DNA of 64,000 nt from positions 1,116,001 to 1,180,000 of the forward strand of contig BCIA01000008.1 in assembly GCA_001599815.1 (NCBI GenBank). The letters are read 5' to 3'. Source of the DNA: Furcasterigmium furcatum. Lineage: Eukaryota > Ascomycota > Sordariomycetes > Glomerellales > Plectosphaerellaceae. The number at the start of each line of letters is the position of its first letter. The first letter of the stretch is position 1. Positions 22,311 to 34,038 of this stretch are shown here, piece after piece. Both the position numbers and the translations under genes were made by a program. Under the pieces are notes generated by a model. It was not told where the DNA came from, ran no database searches, and saw only the letters and a program-made list of their open reading frames with translations.

Positions 22311-23222
22311 TCAAGGCTTCGTTTGGAGCACGGAGAATCTGAGGTCGGGGATTTCCCGCTCCAAGACACGGCGAATATGCTCCAGCTTGGCATCGTCGAC
22401 ATTCTCGAGGAGCAGAGCAACGTGGCTCACCGCTCCTGATGCCTTTGCCTCTGCAGTCCCATCAACGGCAGTCTCAGCGTCGTCCTCTGCTTGGGCTTGT
22501 TGAGCCTTCTCTTTGCGTTTCGCCGAAGCTTGGTCTTCCTGCTTGTGGCTTGACTCAGACTTCTTCTTCGCCGGTGTTCCGGCCTTGGCCTCCCAGTATG
22601 CGTCGACAATGTCGGCATTGGACTCGCGGGGAACTTCGGGCGGCTCCCATGTTGCTTCATCGGCAGGATATCCGACCCAGTGGACGAGGAGCCTCGCGCG
22701 GCCCTTCACGACGCGGTCATTGAGGATTGCGAAGACGCGGTAGCCGTCGTAGCCCAGAGTCTGTTCGCGCGGGACGCCGAAGCTGGCGTAGTACTGGAAG
22801 AGGGTGTCAGGTGCTTGGGCTTGGAAGTCGAACTCCGTGACGGTCATCCTACGGTCGAGCGACTGGATCTCGAGCCGCACGACACCGGTGTCGTGTTCGA
22901 CAGAGTGACTGATGATCGTCGATGCTGTCGCGCGCGCGGGCGCATTGTCAGTAAAAGCCTTGCCAAAATCCTAAGGAGAGGGCCTACCAGGGTCGATGAG
23001 GGCAGTGTCCTGATCTGCCTCTGCGGGATGCGCTTCGGCCCTCGTGCGGCGAGCGGTAGGGGTCAATGCGGAACTTCGTCGCCCATGCGTCTTGGCGCGC
23101 TTCGAGGCTGTCGGGCTGTCCTGGACCTCTGCCGCGGACAGTGAGTTGTCCAGCTGGCTGGTGGCGGAAGGCGGTTGTTTGCGCTTCTGTTTGGAGCTGG
23201 AGGGTGTGTTCTTTGGTGGCAT
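22311..23222 (-). CDS. Chromodomain protein
   Basis: Exons 23222-22988 and 22924-22311 (intron 63 nt) give 282 aa. The first 75 residues are Ser/Lys/Arg-rich with basic clusters (SKQKRKQPP, SKRAKTHGRRSS) that look like nuclear signals. A chromodomain follows at about residues 133-180: YRVFAILNDRVVKGRARLLVHWVGYPADEATWEPP, with aromatic positions expected for a methyl-lysine cage (Y/F, W, W). A Lys/Glu/Ala-rich low-complexity stretch comes next and the last 40 residues form a predicted helical end. No SET, integrase or chromoshadow domain is recognisable, so it is neither a retroelement integrase tail nor a canonical HP1. Likely role: reading methylated histone tails. Confidence 0.85.
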
Positions 23223-23879
23223 TTTGAATCGTTCGGCTTGGCGCGGAAGCTGTCTGAGTGTTCAGTGTTAGGATACTGTATGTGTAGGGTTGAGAGCTTG
23301 TCGTCGAAGTTGTTTGTTCCGTTCTGGAAGTTTTTGGGAAAAGTTGTTGCGATCGGCATGCAGGGTTTCCGGGCAATACGCGCCCATGACGCGCCAGAGC
23401 TGAGGTCTCCGTCGTTGCAGCCGTGGCGGTGGTGGCTGAGGAGGTTGTGGCTAGTGGCGCCCAACCGTCCGCTGCCACCGTCTGCGTTCACCACATCATT
23501 GAGTACCTACCCAGGCAAGCCGATCACACCGTCTACAGAATGGTGCCTCACCCGAATCTGAGTGAGATGGCTACCAGACACCAAATTCAGGGTCTAAGTG
23601 ACATCGGATGGCCTTCTGATTTCAAGCCGGGTGCCGCCCGCAACCCCGCATCGTGACATCGTCAGGCGGTCAAAGGCTGGAAGTCAGGGTTGTGTGTGGC
23701 TAGCACATACGGCTTCGTACTTCAGATCACTATGAAGGCAGCAGCTGGTTTTCGTCATCATCTTGATCAACAATCATCATCGCGTTATCAGACTTTTTAA
23801 GTTCCTACGGCTTACTAGGAGAGCCGAGCGCAAAAGCCAGATACCAAGTGGTCCAGAAGTCCTGTCTCAGTACTCTTCC
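23223..23879. other. Intergenic
   Basis: 657 bp between the chromodomain gene start and the P450 3' end. No gene seen. Confidence 0.6.
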
Positions 23880-25595
23880 CTACTCCCCGAACCGAAGTCG
23901 AACCTTTACACCGTTGCCAGGGGAGTTGGTCAGGTCCAAATTGTGTTTGACAGGACCTAAAAGGGAACCATCCAGCTCCTCGATATGCTGGATCAGCCGG
24001 ACGAGAACGTAAGATGCTTCCGTCAGCGCAAACTGCTGGCCGATGCAAATTCGAGGACCTCCGTTGAACGGGAGATAGCTCCAAGAATGTTGCCGGCCTT
24101 TCCACCTGTCTGGCCTAAACTCGTCTGCATCTGGGCCCCAGAGATCCTTCCGACGATGCATGACATGGACCTGGCAGAGTTCGTGATTAGCCGGGACCGG
24201 TAGAGTCACAGTTCAACATGGTCAAGACCAAAGAAGGTCCGACATACCGAGTAGTACACATCCTGGCCCTTTTTCACGTAGATCGGCGACGTCCCATCCG
24301 GCCCTCCACCCACAGGCAGGCTGGTGTCCGTCATGGCGGTCCGAACATTCATCGGGACCACGGGGTACAGACGGAGCGTTTCGTTGATGCACCATTGGAG
24401 GTATTGGCAGGTTTTCAGCTTTTCGAACGTGATACTCTTGGTGTTTGACCTCGTCCCAAACTCTTCCAGGATGACCGCCCGGAGCCGCTGGTAATACTGT
24501 GAGTTCTCCTTAGCCGCGATGGTGTAAAAGAACCAGCTGAGGAGAGACGCCGTGGTGTCGCGGCCCGCCAGCAGAACGTTGAGTACTTCCGCGCGAAGCT
24601 CATCAGGATCCTGCGTCTCTTTGGCAAGGGCGTGGAGAAAGATGTACTTGTCCCCGTACTTGGCATCGCAAGCCTCGGGGTTGGCTCTGTAGTCGAGCGC
24701 AATCTGGACGAAACGAGAGGCGAAGCGGTTCACGTGGCCAACAAGCCGTTTGAATTCCGGAGTGTGGCCTAGCCAGTAAAATGAACCGAGCGGGACGGTA
24801 CGAGCGATAAGAAGCTGAGATCGGTCGAAGGCCTTCGCGAAAGTGAGAGCATCGTCCCCCTCGGGGGAGATGGCGCCCATGAGGAGTGTCTGGGAGTTGG
24901 TGCTTTCGCCGAACAAGAACTCCGTGGCCGTATCGAGTGTCAAGTGGAAGAACAGCGGCAGCAAGTCCACAAGATTTGTCCAACCGTCGGTTGACTTCTC
25001 GCGTTCTAAAGCTCGGATCAAGACGCTGACGTGTGTCTCCTCGAGGTCCAAGTCGCCCACTTGACTGCGGATGAACTGGGGGCGAAGAAGGGCCCGGGAG
25101 TGCTCCCATCTCCTCCCGTTGTTGGCAAACTATGAAACACGAAGTATCAGTACCTCCTAGTAGCAAAGATGGCTGCAGAATGACACAGCGGGGAGTTCTC
25201 ACAATACCAGCACCAAACAGAGGCTTGAAATTATCGGTTCGGTTCACTCCGAGCCCGAAGTCCTTGAATTGAAGAGCCAAGACGGCCTGGATGTTTTTCG
25301 GATCAACCGTGAAGATCGAATCTCGGAAGAACAGCCGTTGGATCATAGTTCCCACTGGTCGGCCATGCTTGAGAGATATCGAGTCGTATTTTTCCCGAAA
25401 CATATCAGGGACCCTCTGCTCGTTGTAGGCCCTGCGGGTTCGGACGACCTCGAGGATGCCGGTAGGTTCTGGTGCGGGCAGCCACATCGCCGGGGCGCAA
25501 CCCAACGCCTTTGACCTGGATCGATGTTGGATTAGTGCATGGATGGACACGATGACATAGGCAATCAGTGCCAAAACGAGAGCGGGGAAGAGCAT
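23880..25595 (-). CDS. Cytochrome P450, CYP52-like (alkane/fatty-acid hydroxylase clan)
   Basis: Exons 25595-25203, 25129-24248 and 24170-23880 give 521 aa. The start was chosen at MLFPALVLALIAYVIV, a proper N-terminal membrane anchor, rather than an upstream ATG. Motifs: WEHSRALLRPQF (helix C) at the exon 2 start, helix I AGRDTT (319-324), ExxR as ETLR (381-384), FRPDRW, and heme loop FNGGPRICIGQQFA with Cys467. The AGRDTT helix, PxFN(G)GPRxCxGQQ loop and length fit the CYP52/CYP539 clan of fungal omega-hydroxylases. It would act in the ER with NADPH-P450 reductase. It diverges across 1.65 kb from a dual-finger regulator. Confidence 0.94.
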
Positions 25596-27243
25596 GGCGG
25601 CCAAGAGCGAGTTGGAGTCTGGAGAGTCGGTGCTGATTTCCACGACACTGTGTTTCCAGCTGTTCAATGTGACTGGGATTGTTCTATGCAAAGCAATAAG
25701 TAAAAGAAAATGAATAAAATCTGGCTGTGAGAAGACAAGAAAGTATCGGACTTTTATATCAGGGACGTCGACGGATGTGATGTGATGTCCCAGAAAACGC
25801 CACACCTTGCATGTTACATCCCGCCTCAGCAACTCCCGGCTTGGACTGGTAAGTGCGGGGTTCAGCGCTCATGTTAGGAGAGGGGCTCGAGCCATGTTGA
25901 TCACCAACGGAGTCGGGTTGGGCTATTCTATCCGATGCCAGCGGACTCGGGAGAGGGACTTGCTTGGATGATGAGGGTGCTTTCTTCGCTTATGCATGAC
26001 GTGCTGGAGGTGAAGGGGTGTGAAGAACGCATACGCTTCCTTGTTCAATGCCATTACCAGAGTCTGGCTTCCGCTTCTGCGCAGAACGCGCCACCCTCGA
26101 TCGGCAGCACTTCTTGCAGGAAGGACGGCCCCTCGACGTGTATATCGACGTCGAACTCGAGTCAACCGCATTTTTGGCCCCCCGTGGCCAGAAAAGTCGC
26201 GGTCTCACTCTGATCAGAAATGGTCAAGGCCCTGCAGACTCCGTGGCGGTCGAAATCTCCCCCTCCGTGATCGTTCAAGATGCAAGAGCACAACTGTTCC
26301 AAGGGAACTGCTCCAAACTAACGCGGATGACCCGTGGGTTGGATGTGTAGAAGCATGTGGCCTGGGTTTCATTTCGCAATCTGTCTCGTGCTCCTCAGAA
26401 CTCGATCGCACTACCTGGCCAGCAACTCATCCTGTTGGCTACACGTTGCGCACTCAACAGCCAGCAAAGCACTTTCAAATGTCAACATCAAGTTGCCACA
26501 CCGGACTCCAGGCACTCGAGTCGAACCGAGGCCTGGGCAGGCGAGCGAGTTCCAATCAAGACCGACCATGTGAAATGAGACTCGCGCAGACGTGCCGCAT
26601 TTTCGAGGCCAGACAGACCCATGTCTGCCACCCCTGAACCAACTGTCAGTTGCCTGCCGCTGGCTCTTTTAGGGAATTTTCCGAGACTTTGACAGCGCCG
26701 CCCCCCACCCCCAGATACCGGATCTCCCGCTACCTCGCCTGAGTGCAACATTGATCGCCAGTCACGTCGTCACAGCGAGGTCCATCACCGGCAATGGAAG
26801 GAGAACGAAGCTCCCCCGTTTGCCAGTGTGCCAGGGGGATGAAACAAGTTGACACCCTCCGACGCTCCGCCGGGGCACCCGACGCAACCGATACCAAGTG
26901 ATAATTATCTGCGGGGAGAGAAGTGGTCAATCAAAGTCCCCTTTCGGGCTTGGAGCGTACCTAGCTGTAGGGACCTACCTACTTACCTGAATACGGTAAA
27001 GTGCCTAAGGAATCCGGCGGCTCCGCTTGGCTGCCCAGCCCCGGGGCGCGGTTCTGGGGATGCGGTTAGCTCCCCGCCGCGTGATGCAGTGCAGTGCATC
27101 CGGGGATTTCAGCTGCTGACGTTCCATCGCCAAACAAACTCCTCTCCATCCCGAACCATCTGCACCTGTCAACCCATTCTCGAGCTCATCTACTAATAAC
27201 TCCTCCCTCTAGGCTCTGTCCCTCGACGGCACGGCGCATTGCC
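25596..27243. other. Intergenic with one doubtful ORF
   Basis: 1.65 kb between divergent genes. A + frame at 26048-26350 (100 aa) has gene-like codon use (RPLDVYIDVELESTAFLAPR) but no recognised family and no clear splicing partners. The end nearest 27244 is a pyrimidine-rich leader. Confidence 0.5.
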
Positions 27244-29540
27244 ATGGGACCCGCCAAAGCCTCGCCCTACTTCTGCGACGCGTGCTTCACGCCTTTCGGT
27301 CGCCATGAGCACTTCATCAGGCATCGCAACACTGCCCGTGGGCTTGCACTCTCCCTCACCACAGGCCCCTACATCCGGTCTGATCGCTGATTTCTCATCC
27401 CTTCCAGATTCCCGGGAGCGCATACACACCTGTCTGTTCTGCGGCTCGACGTACAAGCGGAGGTAAGCGCATCACACCACCGAGCAGTCGACTCCCCGTC
27501 AACTCCCAGCCGCTCGCTAACCCGCACCGCTCGCTCAGTGACGGGTTGCGAAGGCACTACAGGACCTGTTCGTCCAGGATCGAGCTCAAGCAGGACATCC
27601 CGGTTTCGGTCCCTGGCGGTAGACCTCGACGCGCCTGTCAAGGATGCGTTGCACTCAGGAAGGCTTGCGACCGCGGCACACCGTGCTCCGAGTGCGTCAG
27701 GCGATCCCGGACTTGTCTCTATCAGAGATCTGGGGCCGAAACTGAACGCGACACGAGCACTCCAGCCGGCGAAAGCACGGAGTCTGCATCAGAGATCGTC
27801 CGCAGTGCGCCGCCCCCTGGGTGGCAGTATGACATCGCTCATCAGTTCGGTCATCTGTCCTACCCGTATCCCTTACTGTTGCCCCCTGACCCGCCGAGGT
27901 TCCAGCGACGGCTCCGACGGTTCGAGTTTCTGTTGAACTTCACCCGCACGATGACCGGGATCAACAGCTCATACAACTTCAAGAGGCCGGCCTTGATCAG
28001 ACAGGCACCGCAGGCGCCATCGACGCAGATTGACTGCCACACTTTGGACCCTGGCCTCCTGATCCTGTCCTCGATCGACGCAGCGAGCACCTGGGAGAGC
28101 CGCCTCGCCTACGACCTGCAAGCCATGGCGATCTGTGATCTGGTTGACTCTGCAGCCCTGACTGGTCATCAAGACCGGGACGGCATTCACTCAGCCTGCC
28201 ACGGCCTTTTCACCGGCACCAAAATCCGCGAGAACCTCGAATTATTTTGGGACAGGTGGCATCCGCACTGTCCGATCATACATCGTCCCACCTTCGAATT
28301 GTCAACAGCCCCTCCTACGCTCGTCATGGCCATGGTCCTGCTCGGCGAGTTCTCATCGCCTGGAACCAGCAACCGGGACCAGGCAAGAGCCCTTCTCGAC
28401 ATTACTGAGCAGTTTATCTTTGCCCTTGATGTCTTTGGCCAACCCGACTTTGCGGAACCCGGCGCTGGCTGCGACCGAGAAACTCTTGCCGCTCTACAGG
28501 CCGCGTATTTCATCTGCGTCATGCAGAAATGGGAGGGGAAGGAGACGGCTCGATCAAGAGTGAGGCGTCAACGTTTCACCACGTTGATTACGGTACGTTG
28601 AATCCGTCCTCTTTGCCATATATTGGTTGCTAACCCCATGAGCAGGCCGCAAGAGCCAGCGGCTTCTTCAGCATCGCCCAAGGTGGCGACAAGCTCCTCT
28701 CGAGTGAAGATGATGCCACCTGGAGGCGGTTGATGCTCAAAGAAGCAATGACAAGGCATCTACTCCACCCCACGATCGCTTCAAGGTAGCACTTTGGCAC
28801 TAACTTGGGCCCATCAGAGTCACTGCGTACCTGGTCCTCCTCGACTGTGGATTCGTCATCTTCCACAACTCGGGCCCGAGAATCGTCTTGCAGGAGATCA
28901 CGACCTCTTTACCCTGCTTCGAGGTCCTGTTTGAAGCGGAATCACCTTCAGAGTTCTTCTGCCTGCAGCACCTGGATACCCTGTCTACCCGACAGCCCAG
29001 TCTAGTTGACGCGCTCGCATCCTTCACGGCGTATGGACAGACGCCGATGCCGCGATGCCCTGCGTTGCCTGCGAGCAGCCTGAGTCTATTCGTGATCGTG
29101 AATGGTAACGCACATACCCCCAAGAACTTCTTACGACCGAATTGTTTACTCCTGTGTGCTGACGATCGTTGTTAGCTCTACACGCGCTGCTGTACCATCA
29201 CCGTATGTCCTCGATCGTGGCGCCCCTCGCTTCCGCGGCTTTCCGCAAAGCTTTAGACAGCTGGGAAGAGGCATGGAGAGTGAATGCGCACAACCTCGTG
29301 CTCCCCGGGCTGCGAACCGACTCACGGGCCGGCCCCGGTCTCTTCATGCAGCAGGCGCCGGAATTCGCCGACCTGGCAAGGCTGCACCTCGACATCGCGG
29401 ATGCCTCATCGGAGACATCCTTAAAACAGGCTGGGGGGCGCGAGAGCACGGGCTATCGCAATCCGCTCCCGGCACCCGATCAGACAAGCATGCTGCAACT
29501 GGCCGAACTTATATCACGATTCGAGGAACATTCTATCTAA
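27244..29540 (+). CDS. Dual-finger transcription factor (C2H2 pair plus Zn2Cys6, fungal TF domain)
   Basis: Exons 27244-27337, 27408-27462, 27539-28592, 28646-28755, 28818-29104 and 29176-29540 give 654 aa. Splicing builds two zinc fingers across three exons: finger 1 Cys11, Cys14, His27, His32; finger 2 Cys40, Cys43, His56, Cys60 (ending RRHYRTC, as usual in this class). The Zn2Cys6 cluster is Cys83, 86, 93, 99, 102 and 109. The fungal TF middle region includes FHPHCPIIH-like and FVIFHNSGPRIVLQE stretches. The junction 28755/28818 needs a GC-AG intron (62 nt), or alternatively a 32 nt GT-AG intron at 28786-28817; the GC-AG reading fits family spacing better. Targets unknown; the divergent P450 is the nearest candidate. 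Confidence 0.92.
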
Positions 29541-29648
29541 GAACAGAGGGCTACGGGGTTGGAGCATTAGGCCACGTCCACTTAGGGGAAGTATGTTGAA
29601 TTCTCGGGCGTTCCTCACTTTCGTGGGAACTCCCGTGGATTGGTCTTC

Positions 29649-30684
29649 CTACTTGATCTGAACGGCCTGTTCGATGAAGGTGATGGCTTTGGCGAGGCTA
29701 GAATAAAAGCCAGCCGCGTCGCGATCGCGTACAACGTCAACATCAGCAGGGACGCCCCGAACGTCGAAACCATGGCCCTGGCCGTCCACGGCCTCCAAGT
29801 GCGCTTTGACACCAAAATCCTGGAGCTGCCGGGCCACATCCTGGCTGTACTCGATGTCTACCGCCGTATCGTCGGTGCCGTGGACCAAGATCGTGGGAGG
29901 GAAGCTGGCAGATAGCCCGAACGTGGCCGGAAATAGGAAACGAAAACGCTCAGGGATAGCTTCCGTCCCCTCGCGGTTTATCTGCTGCGCGAGGCCCCGA
30001 ATCCCTGTCATCAGGTCCGGATACAGTGCTGCTTCATGCAGTGCCTTCATCCACGTGAATCTCTTGTCTGCGGCGGGGTTCGCGGGGAAAGGATAGCCGT
30101 CCGTGGCCGCGGACCCCGTTGCCTCGTAAATCTCCTTCACGACCGCATCGAGCTTCTCGACCGGCGCTGCCATGGCTTGCCCTGGCTGGACGTAACGCCT
30201 GGCTGCAGGGTCGAGCATGCCATAAACGGAAAGAAGTGCCGTGACCGGCGGCGTCGCGGGATGCGCTGCAGTGGCCAGGGCGAGGTAGCCTCCTGCGCTT
30301 GAGCCCGCGACGATCAGGGGCCCCGACTTGGAGACGTGATTGCGTACCCAGACGGTTGCATCCACAGCGTCCTGTACAATGTCGACAGCATTCGTCTCGG
30401 GCAAAAGTCGGTACGATGGCGTAGCATACGCCCACCCGCGTTGATGGCATGCGTTGATGAGCCAGTTGGGTGGAAATGTGGTCTTTTCTCCGAATATCTG
30501 CCTGCAGTCAGAAGATGCTCGGGGCCATGCTGGAACGGGATTTACAGACCAGATATCCTCCGTGAAAGTGTATCAATACGGTACCATTTTCGCTGTTGAA
30601 TGACTCGGGGGTGTGAATCTCGACTGACAGGCACAGGTCCCCCAAATCTTTGTACACATGTGTGGTGGTGGTCATCGACGGCAT
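29649..30684 (-). CDS. Alpha/beta hydrolase (hormone-sensitive-lipase/esterase fold)
   Basis: Exons 30684-30550 and 30497-29649 (intron 52 nt) give 327 aa. The oxyanion motif HGGY is at 41-44; splicing yields HFHGGYLIFGEKTTF, the usual continuation. The nucleophile elbow is GSSAGG with Ser112; the acid is probably Asp in HGTDDTAVD and the base His in GQGHGFD. No signal peptide, so cytosolic. Likely a carboxylesterase or lactonase on a small ester; substrate unknown. Its 3' end faces the regulator's 3' end 108 bp away. Confidence 0.93.
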
Positions 30685-32240
30685 GGTGGGAGTGGGAGCG
30701 GTTGGACGGTTGTGATCCTGACAACAGACATCGGTGCCTTGCGGAAGAAGAGGTCAATATCCAACGATTTCCTCAAGAAATGCTCGTATTGAATCGGCAG
30801 ATCAGCGCGGGGCCAGTGACGTGGTGTTTCACCGAGTTCCCGAGTTCCCGGGAGCAGCTCGGGATCTTCCCCGCCGGAAAACCCCCTCAAGCTCCACCCC
30901 TCCGGCCGGCCCGCGGGGAACCCCCGCCACTGAAATGCCACCCTCTCTCAGCACTTCGGAACATATATCCTCCGCAGGGGCAAGAAACTCGCATGTTCGT
31001 CAACCTGGAGATACCGCGACACGATGAGCCGGGGGCCCGGAACACCGTGGTTGAAGGTGGATTGTCTATCTGTTTGAAGGTATATGAGGAGAAGCTGAGG
31101 TACGGTACTGCGTCCCTCCATTGCGCCAGAGCCAGCCTGGAAGACCACCCCGACCATGCAGTTTCTCGGGTCCTCCTTCCTCCATGGGCTTCGCTTTCTT
31201 GGCTCTCTTTTTTTGTGTCTTGGTCGCATTTATGTTGTCTTTCAGGAATTCTTCCATCGCCTCGCGAAATAGGCCGGCTTGGGCTTCTATAAGGAACGTT
31301 TGGAAGGCGTATCACCTATTGTTTGGACTTACACGAGAAGATAATTAAGGCGCACCACCAAGCCGACTGTGCTCTGTTATGAGGGTATTTCCGCTATAAA
31401 TGCTCCAAGTTAATTCCCTATCCTCAGTGAGATATGATAGACAAGAATTATGCGGCTACGCACGACCTTCTGGGTGCGCATTTCCTCAACCCAATAATGG
31501 ACACCTGCGCGACTCTGGAGGTTCAGTAGAGACGATTTGTACACCATTCAGTTTGAATTATTCCGGCCAAAACACCGGCACAGGTGCTAGAGACATCCCG
31601 AACAGCAAGGCAAGTCATTTTTAGTGACAATATCGTAATGCCAAATCCAGCAGCATCACACGACCAATGCGCTCTGGCGTGTACAAACGCGTCGTTATCT
31701 TTTCTTCCCATCTCTGATCTGCTTGGTCCCTGCACACCGGGTGATCTAGCTGTCATTGCCACATGCTCCTGGTCGGATCCTTGGCATAGTCTAGTTTCGA
31801 GATCCCCTCGCTTCTCGTTCCATGCAGATAGATGTAGGAGTTGCGTTCACACTTTACAGGGAGCTTGTGGCAGGGAAACCATCCCGAATAGGCAAGTATG
31901 GGAACCACTTTGCAGCAACTTTTAAGTTCTCGGCTTCGGGGCTGACTCGTTGGTCAACCCGGTGGGTGTGGTGGTGACGGCAACGGAGAGCCCCTCATTG
32001 GGGAACTCCCCCAACCAAAACGCCCGCCCCCAATGCCCACGGCACAGCTATCGGAGACTAGCTGGAGGTATCAGACAACAAGCGGTCGTCTTGATAGTGT
32101 GCTTAGCACCATGCACTATTCCAAAACTCTATATATATCGCCATGACGTGAGCCACGTGTGGTCCAGTGAGCCATCTCTTTTATTTCATTCAAGATCCTT
32201 CAACTCCAAGTCTGTTTTTACGTCACTTTGCTCGTCCATC
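30685..32240. other. Intergenic with possible transposase relic
   Basis: 1.56 kb. On the - strand, 31066-31257 and just upstream reads a Lys-rich stretch (LFREAMEEFLKDNINATKTQ, then KKRAKKAKP) resembling the C-terminal tails of pogo-family transposases. No other gene seen. Near 32130 an ATATATATCG lies upstream of the amidase relic. Confidence 0.4.
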
Positions 32241-34038
32241 ATGTCTTCAAGCAGCCCGGACTGACCTGCTCTCATCAGCCAGAAGCTCGCCCTGCGGGGC
32301 TCTTGCATCCCCGCTGAGTGGCGGCTCCCAGAGAGCATCGTCGGCAGAGTCCACCGCGAGTCTACCATCTCCGCCCTCGACCTCCTTAATGAAACAACCG
32401 TGCTCACCGAGAAGGAACGCCATATCACCGAGGCTTACGACGCCACGACACTCCTCGAGAAATTGGCCTCTGGCACTCTCACCTCTCTTGAAGTCACCAC
32501 TGCTTTCTGCAAGCGCGCCGCCATCGCCCATCAGCTGGTAACCATGGTCGAATCGTGGGTGTGTGAGGCGCCATCGCTGACTCTCTCCCAAGACCAACCC
32601 TCTCACCGAGATCTTCTTTGACAAAGCCCTTGTGCGGGCCAAGGAATGTGACGCCTTCTTGACTCAGAATGGCAGGCCTATGGGCCCGTTTCACGGCCTA
32701 CCCATCAGCCACCTTGGGGTTCGTCGCTTACCATCCCAAGCCGGCCGCGGACTTCAACTCCGTCATTGTCGATGTCCTGCTCGACGGGGGCGCCGTCTTT
32801 TACTGCAAGACGACGGTGCCTCAGGGCCTCTTCGTGAGTAGACCACACACACGGCTCATCTGTCTTATATCTGACCTGAATAGACCATAGACAGCGAGAA
32901 CCAGGTCTTCGGGTGTGCACTCAACTGGCAGAGGCTTTGCCTGACCTCCGGAGGCAGCAGTTCTGGTGAGGGCCGGCTCGTCGGATTCCGCGGCTCGCCT
33001 CTCGGTATCGGCACAGATATCGGTGGGTCCATCCGCTGCCCGTCTCTTCTCAACGCCTGCTAAAGCTTCAAACCCACGTCCAATCGCATCCCATTTGCCG
33101 GGCAGCAGTACCACTTTCCTGAAGGGTGGCCAGGCGTGGTCCCGGCGGCAGGCCCTCACGCCAACAGTGCCAGAGACCTCACAATGCTGTGCAAGAGCGT
33201 CATCCAGAGCGATGCCTGGAAGCGCGATGCGACGATGAAATACGCGCCGTGGAGGGACGTGCCTCGCAAGCAGAAGTTGAGGGTGGGACTCTGGCTTGGG
33301 GTCGATGAGATGCCGGTTGACTCCTCGCTGGCCTGGACTCTTCGCGAGGCGGCCGACGCGCTGCGTGCCGCGGGTCATGAAGTCGTTCCCATCGTGACGC
33401 CAGAAGGTGCCGGTTCCGAGCCGGTCATCGGGACATATATGAAGTCGCTGAACCTCGACACCGAACATACCCTCATGAAGGTCGTCGACGCGGGCAACGA
33501 GAAGATACTCCCCGCGCTGGCAGGTACCCGGGATGCGCTCGAGTCCATGGACACCGCCACTCTTACAGATGTCTGGACGATCAACGCGAATCGAAACCGC
33601 ATTGCCGCTGCCTGGCATGGTGTCCTCAACTCCCTGGACGTGCTCCTCTGCCCTGGAAACCGCAGTCCCGGCGCCCTGCATGGGGAGTATGGCTTGCCCT
33701 TTTATACACTGATCTGGAACCTCCTTGATGTGGGTATTGGATGGCTATTACATGATATGAATGTGGTCTCTGACATCGGCAGTGTCCCGCCTCTGTGGTC
33801 CCATTTCTCAAAGTTGATAAGACCATCGACAGCTCGGCTGATGATGAGGGTCAGTATTTGCAACTTTCCCTGTACACGGTGGCCCCTGCTAACGTTCACA
33901 GTCGACGGAGGCTTGATGGACGGCGTTGCTTCCCACGTGCAGCTGGTTGGGTGGACAGGACAGGACGAGGAGATTCTCATGGCGACTGAGGTGGTCTCGG
34001 ATGTGTTGGCTCGTTATCAGGAAAAGCCGAGACTGTGA
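32241..34038 (+). pseudogene. Amidase-signature enzyme, inactivated
   Basis: Spread over the expected exons is an acetamidase/fatty-acid-amide-hydrolase-like protein: IPAEWRLPESIVG, then LTEIFFDKAL, HGLPIS, SVIVDVLLDGGAVFYCKT, SGGSSSGEG, GTDIGGSIRCP and, near the end, HVQLVGW. Introns at 32538-32592 and 32833-32883 and two later ones still splice. Three lesions are visible: an in-frame TGA at codon 8 (32262-32264, where such proteins have Trp); a frameshifting deletion at about 32709-32711 that removes the segment after LPIS containing the catalytic Lys; and an in-frame TAA at 33061-33063 where Tyr is expected. The Ser-cisSer-Lys triad is therefore incomplete. The 3' half keeps an open frame. 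Assembly error cannot explain all three easily. Confidence 0.85.

Noticed and set aside
8915..25595. Secondary-metabolite biosynthetic cluster
   Set aside because: Reductase, P450 and regulators are present, but no backbone synthase is seen anywhere in the window.
30600..31292. 230-aa + strand frame
   Set aside because: Overlaps the hydrolase first exon antisense and has no recognisable content.
32821..33681. 286-aa - strand frame
   Set aside because: Antisense to the amidase relic, whose + strand frames match a known family.
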